Part shown: positions 1 to 6,644 of the stretch, piece after piece
How positions within the stretch are numbered: position 1 is the first letter of the stretch
Layout of the letters: the number at the start of each line of letters is the position of its first letter
Origin: JBPCPM01 sp050999155
Lineage (GTDB): Bacteria; Actinomycetota; Thermoleophilia; Solirubrobacterales; 70-9
Length of the DNA stretch: 19,827 nt
NCBI GenBank assembly: GCA_050999155.1
Contig: JBPCPM010000172.1
Location: 1 to 19,827, forward strand
Direction: 5' to 3'
Notes under the pieces: model-generated
What the model was told of the DNA's origin: nothing
What the model saw: the letters and a program-made list of their open reading frames with translations, nothing else
Databases searched by the model: none
Made by a program: the position numbers and the translations under genes

Positions 1-25
1 TGTCGTGACCGGAGACGTTGTGAAC
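1..25 (+). repeat. IS481 terminal inverted repeat, transposase-downstream end
   Basis: Read inward from base 1 it starts TGTCGTGACC and ends GTTGTGAAC. It pairs with 1076-1100 on the other strand, with mismatches only at repeat positions 3, 8, 11, 13 and 16. It overlaps the 3' end of the transposase coding sequence. The window begins exactly at this end, so the outer flank is not visible. Confidence 0.8.
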
Positions 26-960
26 GCGGCTGATCGGGGGTTGGTCTCCGATTGAGCTGTGGGGGGTCTGCGCTCGTTGTAGTGGTGCAGCCAGTGTGGC
101 AGAGCCCTCAGGCGATCGGCTGAGGACTGGTAGGTGAGTCCGTAGGCCCATTCGCGCGACATCGTTTGTTGGAAGCGCTCGACCTTGCCGTTGGTCTGGG
201 GCCGGTAGGCCCTGGTGCGGATGTGACGGATGTGCCGGGTGGCGAGCAGTTCCGCCAGGGCGGTGCTCTTGGTGTAGGCGAAAGCGTTGTCGGTCATCAG
301 CCGCCTGACGTTGATCTGGTGGGCGCCGAGGAAGGCGAGCGCCCGCTCGACGAACCCGACCACTGTCTCGGCGCGCTCGTCGCCGTGCAGCTCGACGTAG
401 GCCAAGCGTGAGTGGTCGTCGACGATCGAGTGGGCGAACTCATAGCCGGCCTCGCGGCGGCGGCCGGTCCGGGAGCGGTCGCCGGTAACCGCGTGGCCGG
501 GTGAGTCAAAGCGCGCGTAGCGCTTGGTGTCCATGTGCAGAAGGTCGCCCGGGCAAGGCCACTCGTAGCGCACGGTCGGCTCGCGCGCAGCGCGTGGCGG
601 CCGTGAGATCCCGTGGCGGGCAAGGGTCCGGTGCACCGTCGAGTGCGGGCGGCCGACCACGCCGGCGATCAGCCGCGGCCCCCAGCCAGTGTGGCGGCGA
701 ACCTCGCAGATCCGCTCCTGAATGTCGGCGGCGAGCTCGTTTGGGCTGCGGCGAGGGCGGCTAGAGCGATCACAAAGACAGCCGCCCCCCACACGCTGCG
801 CGGCGGCTGCGCTCTGCCAACGGTGCCACCACTTATGCGCGGTCGCCGGCGACACGTTGAACGTCTTTGCCGCAGCCCTGATCGACGAGCCTGCCTCGAT
901 CGCGGCGACCAACGCCTGACGTCCGGCCAGTCCGAGCCTCGCCCTAGGGTGGGTGTTCAT
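1..960 (-). CDS. IS481-family transposase, frameshifted near its C terminus, runs off the left edge
   Basis: This is a DDE transposase that cuts and rejoins the IS ends. The ATG at 960 follows a strong AAGGAGG six bases upstream. An N-terminal helix-turn-helix region (about residues 1-60, with SIRAAAKTFNVSPATAHKWW) precedes an RNase H-like core. The catalytic acidic residues are D144 (HMDTKR), D224 (MTDNAF) and E261 (NGKVERF), with about 36 residues between the last two, as in DD35E enzymes. The family-typical LHHYNERRP is in frame down to about base 67. Beyond the run of six G (61-66) the expected C terminus (PHSSIGDQPPISRVHNVSGHD on the protein) continues only in another frame. The original frame reads through to base 1 without a stop. 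Two extra C in the coding strand would explain this. The change is either a real inactivating frameshift or a homopolymer sequencing error. No passenger gene is present. Confidence 0.85.
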   Translation of the reverse strand, partial: MNTHPRARLGLAGRQALVAAIEAGSSIRAAAKTFNVSPATAHKWWHRWQSAAAAQRVGGGCLCDRSSRPRRSPNELAADIQERICEVRRHTGWGPRLIAGVVGRPHSTVHRTLARHGISRPPRAAREPTVRYEWPCPGDLLHMDTKRYARFDSPGHAVTGDRSRTGRRREAGYEFAHSIVDDHSRLAYVELHGDERAETVVGFVERALAFLGAHQINVRRLMTDNAFAYTKSTALAELLATRHIRHIRTRAYRPQTNGKVERFQQTMSREWAYGLTYQSSADRLRALPHWLHHYNERRPPTAQSETNPRSAAFTTSPVTT

Positions 961-1030
961 CCGGGTCCTCCTTGGTTGTGAGCTTCGACAACCCACAGCC
1001 TCAGGTCGGGCCCGGATGGCTCTTCGGCCC

Positions 1031-1060
1031 GAGCCCCGGTTTCCGCGGAAACCGGGGCTC
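1031..1060. repeat. Perfect 30-bp palindrome in the IS leader
   Basis: Bases 1031-1060 are identical to their own reverse complement; each half is GAGCCCCGGTTTCCG. As RNA on the transposase strand it would form a very stable GC-rich hairpin about 70 nt upstream of the transposase start. murJ and the transposase point the same way, so murJ read-through would traverse this structure. No U-tract follows it on the minus strand, so a classical intrinsic terminator is not indicated. Confidence 0.85.
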
Positions 1061-1075
1061 CCCGCCCGCTCAGAT

Positions 1076-1100
1076 GTTCACAACCTCCCTGGGCACGTCA
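1076..1100 (-). repeat. IS481 terminal inverted repeat, transposase-upstream end
   Basis: Read inward on the minus strand it starts TGACGTGCCC and ends GTTGTGAAC, matching 20 of 25 bases of the repeat at 1-25. It is followed directly at 1101-1106 by GCTAGC, the probable target duplication. Confidence 0.82.
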
Positions 1101-1106
1101 GCTAGC
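1101..1106. other. Probable IS target-site duplication GCTAGC
   Basis: This palindromic hexamer directly abuts the IS terminal repeat and fits NCTAGN, the published target consensus of Bordetella IS481. It contains the murJ stop codon (minus-strand TAG, 1104-1102). The partner copy is outside the window, so the duplication itself is inferred. Confidence 0.65.
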
Positions 1107-2913
1107 CCGTGGCCCGGCGGCGCAGCGTGCGGGCGATCTGCGCGGCCTCGGGGACGCGCAGGCCGAGGATCGCGGCGATGTAGACCGCGAGCCCGGCGGT
1201 GAGCGCTCCGGCCATGGACAGAACCTGGGCACCCAGAGAGCGGCCCAGGGCGTCGTCGAGCACCGTCCACACCCCGTAGGCCACCGCCGCGAGGATGGTC
1301 GAGGCGATGGCGATCCGTATCGACGAGGAGGCCAGTCGGGCCGCCTGGACACCGCCGAGCTGCCCGCGCAGGACCAACGCCTGGGCCAGGACGCTGAGCG
1401 CGGTGGCCGCAGCGGTGGCGCCGACGATGCCCGCGACCCCAAACGGCTCGTACAGCGCGGCGGCCAGGCCGGCGGTGACCAAGAGGTTCCCGGCGGAGAT
1501 CGCGGTCGGCACCCAGGGCCGCTGGAGGCTGAAGAAGGTCCGGGTGAACAGCAGGAACATGCCGTTGAACGGCAGCGAGAAGGCGAACCAGAAAAGCGCC
1601 GTGGCCACGAGGTCGGTCTGGCCGCCGTCGAACGCGCCGCGTTCGTAGACCAGCCGGATCATCGGCTCGGAGAGCACCAGGATCGCGGCGGTCGCGGGAA
1701 GAAGCATCAGCACGATCTGGCGCATCCCCGAGCCCATCGTGGCGCGCAACTCGGCGAGCTCCCCCCGGGCCGCATACCTCGACAGCGTCGGGAACAGGAC
1801 GGTCGCGACGGCGACGGAGAAGATCCCCTGGGGGAGCATGTAGATCCGGAAGGCCTTGTCGATCGCGGCCGGGGCCTGCTCGGAGACCAAGGTGCCGAAG
1901 AAGCTGTTGATCGAGAGGTTGAAGTTGATCAGGCCGAGGCTGACGGTCACCGGAAGCATCAGCACGAGGACACGCCGGACGCCCGCGTCCTGCCACGCCC
2001 GCCGCAGGCTGAGGCTGCGGACGATGGAGAACGGGGTGTTGCGCAGGTCCCAGGCCGGGATGGCCAGCTGGACCACGGTGCCGACGAGGATGCCGATGGC
2101 GTACGCGTAGATCTCGTCGCCCTCCGGCATCACCGGGACGAGGCCGATCAGCGTGCCGATGATCGCGAGGTTCCAGAACAGCGGGGCGATCGCCCCGGCA
2201 GCGAACCGCTCGTAGCTGTTGAGCATCCCGACCAGCAGGCCGCTGATCCCGAGCAGCACAAGGATCGGAAACAGCAGCTGGGTCAGGGTGATGGTCAGGT
2301 CCTCCAGCCGGCCGGAGAAGCCGGGCGCGAAGATCGGGACCAGCAGCGGCGCGGCGAGGATCAGGACGGCGGTCAACGCGCCAAGGACGAGCCCGATGCC
2401 AAACAGCAACGTGGTGGCGAGCGCAAACGCGTCGCGGCGCCGCCCGGCCTCGAGGTGCTCGGTGAACACCGGCACGAAGGCCGCCTGCAGGGCGGCGTCG
2501 GCGAAAAGGCTGCGCACGAGGTTGGGGACCTGGAAGGCGATGGTGAACGCCGACATCGGCCCCTTGATGCCGAAGTAGTTGGCCGCGACGACCTCGCGCA
2601 CCAGCCCCGCGATCCGTGAGAGCCCGGTGGCCGCCGAGAAGAACGCGGTCGAGACGGCGAGGCGGCGCCCCGTCGACCCGCTGTCGTCGGACTCGGGCGT
2701 GTCGGCGACCGGACCGACCGCCGCGTCCTCGCCGGCGCCCCGCGCCCCGGGCTCCTGCTCGAGGCGGCGGGGATCGGTCACCGCCCGCTGTTCGGCAGGC
2801 TCGCCTCCGGGGGCGGGCGCGTCGTCGCCGGCACCCGCGGCCGAGCCGGCGGCGGGGACCAGGGGCTCCGGGTCGTCGGAGGAGCCGGGGGCGCGATCGG
2901 GTGGCTCGGTCAA
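1102..2913 (-). CDS. murJ: Lipid II flippase MurJ (MviN family)
   Basis: MurJ moves the peptidoglycan precursor lipid II across the cytoplasmic membrane. The protein has the MOP-superfamily pattern of about 14 hydrophobic helices, beginning at RRLAVSTAFFSAATGLSRI (about residue 82) with the conserved early motif G..R......YFG. The C terminus ends RTLRRRATG, followed by TAG at 1102-1104. The first 80 or so residues are rich in Ala, Pro, Gly, Asp and Glu, look disordered, and account for the length above the usual 500-550. No ATG or GTG precedes residue 58. I chose TTG at 2913 (603 aa) because the other TTG at 2952 would place the start inside the rpsT leader. A GTG at 2781 is a third option. 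The IS insertion next to the stop leaves the protein intact. The family call is firm; the start is uncertain. Confidence 0.93.
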   Translation of the reverse strand: MTEPPDRAPGSSDDPEPLVPAAGSAAGAGDDAPAPGGEPAEQRAVTDPRRLEQEPGARGAGEDAAVGPVADTPESDDSGSTGRRLAVSTAFFSAATGLSRIAGLVREVVAANYFGIKGPMSAFTIAFQVPNLVRSLFADAALQAAFVPVFTEHLEAGRRRDAFALATTLLFGIGLVLGALTAVLILAAPLLVPIFAPGFSGRLEDLTITLTQLLFPILVLLGISGLLVGMLNSYERFAAGAIAPLFWNLAIIGTLIGLVPVMPEGDEIYAYAIGILVGTVVQLAIPAWDLRNTPFSIVRSLSLRRAWQDAGVRRVLVLMLPVTVSLGLINFNLSINSFFGTLVSEQAPAAIDKAFRIYMLPQGIFSVAVATVLFPTLSRYAARGELAELRATMGSGMRQIVLMLLPATAAILVLSEPMIRLVYERGAFDGGQTDLVATALFWFAFSLPFNGMFLLFTRTFFSLQRPWVPTAISAGNLLVTAGLAAALYEPFGVAGIVGATAAATALSVLAQALVLRGQLGGVQAARLASSSIRIAIASTILAAVAYGVWTVLDDALGRSLGAQVLSMAGALTAGLAVYIAAILGLRVPEAAQIARTLRRRATG

Positions 2914-2918
2914 GACTC

Positions 2919-2926
2919 GGTATAGT
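2919..2926. promoter_or_regulatory. Candidate bidirectional -10 element between rpsT and murJ
   Basis: TATAGT at 2921-2926 on the plus strand is a good -10 hexamer 29 bases before the rpsT ATG. On the minus strand the same TATA core reads TATACC (2924-2919), five bases before the TTG at 2913 proposed for murJ. No convincing -35 is seen in either direction. The TATA motif stands out in this GC-rich sequence. The promoter role is inferred. Confidence 0.4.
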
Positions 2927-2955
2927 GACCGGCCGTCCGGAAGGGCAGCCAAACC

Positions 2956-3222
2956 ATGGCCAACATTCGCTCACAGATCAAGCGCAACGCACGCACCGAG
3001 CGCGAGCACCGGGAGAACCTCCGGCGCCGCAGCGAGGTCAAGACGTGGTTCAAGCGCCTGCGCGAGGCCGTCGAGTCCGGCGACGACTCCAAGGCCGACG
3101 AGGAGCACCGCATGCTGGTCTCCCGGATCGACAAGGCCGTCCAGCACGGCGGGATACACGCCAACAACGGCGCCCGCAAGAAGTCCCAGGCCGCGCGCAT
3201 CCGCGCCGGCCACTCCGGCTGA
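2956..3222 (+). CDS. rpsT: 30S ribosomal protein bS20
   Basis: S20 binds 16S rRNA in the body of the 30S subunit. The 88-residue product has the standard length and begins MANIRSQIKRNARTE, with the basic three-helix pattern and the conserved GIHANNGARKKSQ near the C terminus. The ATG at 2956 is preceded by a GGAAGGG stretch (2939-2945) that may serve as a slightly distant ribosome-binding site, and by the TATAGT -10 candidate at 2921. It is a single-gene plus-strand unit, divergent from murJ and convergent with holA. Confidence 0.97.
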   Translation: MANIRSQIKRNARTEREHRENLRRRSEVKTWFKRLREAVESGDDSKADEEHRMLVSRIDKAVQHGGIHANNGARKKSQAARIRAGHSG

Positions 3223-3229
3223 GCCAACC

Positions 3230-3341
3230 GCTCACCGAGAGCCGGATAATCCGGTCATCGACCGAGAAATCGGGCGCTCACGAGCCAGGGCGCACCGAGT
3301 GCCCGATCCTGCGGTCATAGACCACGAAATCGGGCGGTCAC
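3230..3341. repeat. Two-copy tandem repeat with 60-bp period
   Basis: Bases 3230-3281 and 3290-3341 match at 42 of 52 positions with an exact offset of 60. The most conserved part is 3252-3281 versus 3312-3341 (26 of 30), with core CGGTCAT, GACC and GAAATCGGGCG. The second copy can fold: GCCCGAT (3301-3307) pairs with ATCGGGC (3328-3334), enclosing GGTC/GACC. The first copy forms the same outer stem with one mismatch and also contains CCGGATAATCCGG (3243-3255). The repeat fills nearly all of the space between the convergent rpsT and holA stops, so it may act as a transcription terminator for both strands. There is no T-rich tract. Confidence 0.7.
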
Positions 3342-3349
3342 CGACTCGG

Positions 3350-4321
3350 CTACCGCGTGGTGGCGCGGGCCGTCGCGAGGACCAGGGCGGTTGCGTCGTC
3401 GTAGTCGGCGTCGCCACGGCTCCAGCCTTCGAGGTCGGCCACGGCGATCAGCGCGTTGCGCAGCGCCTGCGGGTCGGTGTCGCGGAGGGTACCGACGAGC
3501 TTGCGCGCCGCCCACGGGGGCATCCGCATGCCCTTTTGGACCTCCCCAGCCGGCTTTCCGGCGGCGAGCTCCGACGCGGCGTGCTGGGCGTCGCGCAGGC
3601 GGTTGGCGAGCTGCCACACGAGGCCTGTCAGGCGCGTGCCCTCGGACAGCAGCCTGTCGCCCAGGGCGAGCGCGACCTCGGCGTTGCCTTCGACCACGGC
3701 GTCGGCGAATCGGTAGGTGGCGGTCTCCGAGGTGTCGGCGACCATCTCCTCGAGGTCGGAGCGGTCAACCCGGCCCACCTCGCCCGCCCACAGGACGAGG
3801 CGGTCGAGCTCGTTGGCCAGACGCAGCTGGCTCGTGCCCAGCCGCTCGACCAGCAGTCGGGCGGCGTCCATCTCCAGGCCCAGGCCGCGCTCCGCGGCAC
3901 GCTCGACCAGCCACGCGGGAAGGCTCCGATCGTCGGGGGCCTCGTAGAGCAGGATCTGTCCGCCTGCCTTCTCGACGGCCTTCGACAGTTCCTTGGGCCC
4001 GGGTCCGCGGGCCGCGAGGACCACCGTGGTCTCGGGCACGGGGTCGGCGACCGCCGCGGCCAGCTGGGCCAGCCCGTCTTTCTTGGCCTTTTCGACGCCG
4101 TCGACGAGGATGATCCGGCGGCCCGAGGTCAGCGACAGGGCGTGGATCGAACCGATGGCCCCTTCGATGTCAGGCGCCTTGTTGCCGTCGGCGGCGAAGA
4201 CCTCGAGCGCGCCCGTGCCGCCCTCCTCCTCGGCCCGTGCCCGCAGCCGCCCCAGTGCTGACTCGGTCTTGGCCTCGTCGCCTCCGCAGATCAGGTAGGC
4301 GGGCTTGAGCTCGGGCGGCAT
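3350..4321 (-). CDS. holA: DNA polymerase III subunit delta
   Basis: Delta opens the beta sliding clamp within the clamp-loader complex. The 323-residue length is typical. The N terminus PAYLICGGDEAKTESAL fits the degenerate AAA+ start of HolA. It is followed by RRIILVDGVEKAKKDGLAQLA, and by a C-terminal helical collar region with TYRFADAVVEGN and GLVWQLANRLRD. The ATG at 4321 has no Shine-Dalgarno sequence. TAGACT (4328-4333, minus) sits only six bases upstream, which suggests a leaderless message. The gene lies 36 bp after comEC, a neighbourhood common in bacteria (comEA-comEC-holA, near rpsT). The stop is TAG at 3350-3352. Confidence 0.95.
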   Translation of the reverse strand: MPPELKPAYLICGGDEAKTESALGRLRARAEEEGGTGALEVFAADGNKAPDIEGAIGSIHALSLTSGRRIILVDGVEKAKKDGLAQLAAAVADPVPETTVVLAARGPGPKELSKAVEKAGGQILLYEAPDDRSLPAWLVERAAERGLGLEMDAARLLVERLGTSQLRLANELDRLVLWAGEVGRVDRSDLEEMVADTSETATYRFADAVVEGNAEVALALGDRLLSEGTRLTGLVWQLANRLRDAQHAASELAAGKPAGEVQKGMRMPPWAARKLVGTLRDTDPQALRNALIAVADLEGWSRGDADYDDATALVLATARATTR

Positions 4322-4327
4322 CGCACG

Positions 4328-4333
4328 AGTCTA
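4328..4333 (-). promoter_or_regulatory. Candidate -10 hexamer for leaderless holA
   Basis: TAGACT on the minus strand lies six bases before the holA ATG and fits the TANNCT pattern seen before leuS, proA, proB and the DivIVA-like gene. No -35 is recognisable. If used, transcription would begin at or next to the ATG. Confidence 0.4.
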
Positions 4334-4357
4334 GGTCGTTGCCGGGACGCAGCAGCG

Positions 4358-6631
4358 TCAGCGCCGGACCCACCCTTGTGGTGTGCCATCGAGCGTGACG
4401 GTCCCATCTCGGTCTGTACGCCTGATCTGCGCGCCGTGGCCGTGGAGCGCGGCGAGAACATCGGGGGTCGGATGGCCGAAGCGGTTGCGCTCCCCGACCG
4501 AGATGACGGCCACGCGCGGGCGCAGGACGTTCAGGGCGGCCTCGAGCCCGTCGTCGCGGCTTCCGTGGTGGGCCACCTTGAGTACCTCCACGGGTTCCGG
4601 CGGGTAGGGAACCGCCTCGGCCTCCGCGTCCGCGGTCAGCAGCGCGGAGCGCCGGCCGGCCTCGAGCCGCAGCACCACCGCCCGGGCATTCGGCTCGGAC
4701 CCCGCCGATGGATCGCCAGCCGGGGGCCAGAGCACCTCGAGCCGTACCGGCCCGAGGGCGATGACGTCCCCGGCTGCGACGCGGCGCGCTGCGGCTCCAG
4801 CCGACCGGGCTGCGTTCAGGACCCGCGGGGGCGCCTGCTGGTACAGCAGGCTGGACACGGGAACGCGGCCCAGGAGCTCTTCGATTCCGCCCATGTGGTC
4901 GGCGTCGGGATGGGTGATCACCGCGGCGGCCAGCGATCGCACCCCCCGGCCGCGCAGGTGGTCCTCGACGCCCGTCCCCGTGAAGCCCCCGTCCACGAGC
5001 ACCGCCCTGCCCCCGGGCTCGCGGATCAGCAAGGCGTCGCCTTGACCGACATCCAGCGCTTCGAGCCGGACCAGCGCGCCATCGGGGAGCCCCGGCGACG
5101 GCGGCCGCAGGCCCGGCGCAGCCCACGCGACCGCCACGAGCACCAGCGCGCCGGTCGCGGCGGCAATCCGGCGCCCCGCCGGTGAACCCACGAGCCCGGC
5201 TCGCCGCGCCGCCCAGGCCCGCGACGCCCAGGTCAGGGCACCCAAGGCGGCGTAGAGCGCGACCACCGAAGCCCCGCCGGGTAGCTCGACGTCGGCCTGC
5301 GCCCACCCAGGCCCCGCCAGCGCGGCCCCGACCTCGCGGATCCAGCCGGCCAGCGCCGCTGCCGGGAGCGTGAGCACTTCGACCGGGAGGGCGGGGAGCT
5401 GCCCGGCCGCGGCGGCGAGCATCCCGAGCCACATCACCGGGGCGACCGCGGGGAGTGCCGCGACGTTGGCGGGCAGGGCCGCGACCGAGACGGCCGAGAA
5501 GTGGTGAGCCATCAGCGGCGCCGTGGCCAGCGTCGCCGCGACGGTGGCGGCGACGCCCTCGGCAATCGATCGTGCGCCTGGCCCCGAACCGAGCCGGTCG
5601 ACGATGGCGTTCTTGACGGGGCCCGACCAGACCATGATCCCGACGACCGCCGCGAAACTCAGCTGCCACCCGACGTCCCCACTGGCCCTGGGGTTCGCCG
5701 CCAGCGTCCCCGCTGCCGCCAGCAGCAATCCCCAGGCGCGTGTCTCGGGGCGGCCTGCGATGGCGGCCAGCACACCGGCCAGCCCCATCACCGCGGCCCG
5801 CTGGATCGAGGGGCCGGCTCCGGTCAACGGCACGTACACCGCGATCAGCAAGCCGATGACGATCAGGCGCGGGGTGAAGGGCACACCCGCAACGGCCAGC
5901 ACCGCCCAGGCCAGCAGCGAGAGCAGCAGGACGTTCTGGCCGCTGACCGCCAGCAGGTGGGCCAGGCCGGCCCGCTTCCACTCCTCGGTCGTGCGGGCGT
6001 CGATCCCCGCGTCCTGCCCCAGGACCATGCCGCGCAGCAACGCCGCCTCCCGGGCGGGCACCCCCCGGCCCAGCGCCCCCTCCGCGCGATCCCGCACCCC
6101 GTCGAGCACCCCGACGAGCCCGCCACGCGTGCGGCCGGTGATCCGAACCGCGTCGGCGTGCAGCCGCCGCCGGATCCCGCCACGTTGCAGGGAAGCCCGG
6201 AGCCACCGTGGCGGCGCGCGGACCACTCCGTGCGCCGCGATCTCCCGCCCGACCCGCGGCGGTGCGCCACGATCCGGCGCCAGAATCTCGATCCGTCCGC
6301 TCGGGGTCGCGAGCCGGATGCGTCGCTGCCCCCGGGCTGCGCGTGGCGGCGCGAGGACGTGACCACGCACCGAGATCGTGCGCCCTTCCGCCACCTGCAA
6401 CGCCGCAGCGTCGATGGCCGCCAAGCGGTGATCGCCGCCCACGAGCCCGACGACGACCGCGGCACAGGCGGCCAGCAGCGGCCCGGCCCACCGGACGCCG
6501 GGACTCCCGGCCCCCACCGCGCCGGCCGAGCCGGCCGCCACGGCCGCGACCCATACCGCCCAGCCGGGCGCGACCGGAGCAAGGGCCAGACCGGCAGCCA
6601 GCGCCCCACCGGCGATGAACCGGACCGCCAT
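4358..6631 (-). CDS. comEC: DNA internalization channel protein ComEC/Rec2
   Basis: ComEC is the membrane channel through which single-stranded DNA enters during natural transformation. The 757-residue product starts MAVRFIAGGALAAG with several hydrophobic helices. A soluble stretch follows, then the ComEC/Rec2 competence domain with LLAVSGQNVLLLSLLAW in the first half and further membrane segments to about residue 500. The C-terminal third is a metallo-beta-lactamase-like domain: LDVGQGDALLI, VDGGFTGTG, the metal-binding THPDADHMGG, and LKVAHHGSRDDG. Both halves look complete. An in-frame start at 6730 exists but overlaps comEA by 86 bp, so I preferred the ATG at 6631, 13 bp after the comEA stop. 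It is very likely co-transcribed with comEA. Whether the organism is actually competent cannot be told from this window. Confidence 0.94.
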   Translation of the reverse strand: MAVRFIAGGALAAGLALAPVAPGWAVWVAAVAAGSAGAVGAGSPGVRWAGPLLAACAAVVVGLVGGDHRLAAIDAAALQVAEGRTISVRGHVLAPPRAARGQRRIRLATPSGRIEILAPDRGAPPRVGREIAAHGVVRAPPRWLRASLQRGGIRRRLHADAVRITGRTRGGLVGVLDGVRDRAEGALGRGVPAREAALLRGMVLGQDAGIDARTTEEWKRAGLAHLLAVSGQNVLLLSLLAWAVLAVAGVPFTPRLIVIGLLIAVYVPLTGAGPSIQRAAVMGLAGVLAAIAGRPETRAWGLLLAAAGTLAANPRASGDVGWQLSFAAVVGIMVWSGPVKNAIVDRLGSGPGARSIAEGVAATVAATLATAPLMAHHFSAVSVAALPANVAALPAVAPVMWLGMLAAAAGQLPALPVEVLTLPAAALAGWIREVGAALAGPGWAQADVELPGGASVVALYAALGALTWASRAWAARRAGLVGSPAGRRIAAATGALVLVAVAWAAPGLRPPSPGLPDGALVRLEALDVGQGDALLIREPGGRAVLVDGGFTGTGVEDHLRGRGVRSLAAAVITHPDADHMGGIEELLGRVPVSSLLYQQAPPRVLNAARSAGAAARRVAAGDVIALGPVRLEVLWPPAGDPSAGSEPNARAVVLRLEAGRRSALLTADAEAEAVPYPPEPVEVLKVAHHGSRDDGLEAALNVLRPRVAVISVGERNRFGHPTPDVLAALHGHGAQIRRTDRDGTVTLDGTPQGWVRR

Positions 6632-6644
6632 CCCCCGACCCCGA

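Larger units (their letters stand above)
1..1100 (-). mobile_element. IS481-family insertion sequence
   Basis: Bases 1-25 and the reverse complement of 1076-1100 match at 20 of 25 positions, and both end inward with GTTGTGAAC, so they form terminal inverted repeats. Between them lies one minus-strand DDE transposase with IS481-type motifs. The base after the right-hand repeat (1101) begins GCTAGC, which fits the NCTAGN target and 6-bp duplication known for IS481. The second copy of the duplication would lie just left of the window and cannot be seen. The element is about 1.1 kb, normal for the family. It contains a perfect palindrome at 1031-1060 between the upstream repeat and the transposase gene. 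Confidence 0.88.

Noticed and set aside
1070..2974. A 634-codon minus-strand frame overlapping murJ
   Set aside because: It is out of frame with the clear MurJ membrane protein and translates to Arg/Pro/Gly-rich sequence.
4170..6554. A 794-codon minus-strand frame overlapping comEC and holA
   Set aside because: Arg/Gly/Ala-rich shadow of comEC in another frame, with no motif.
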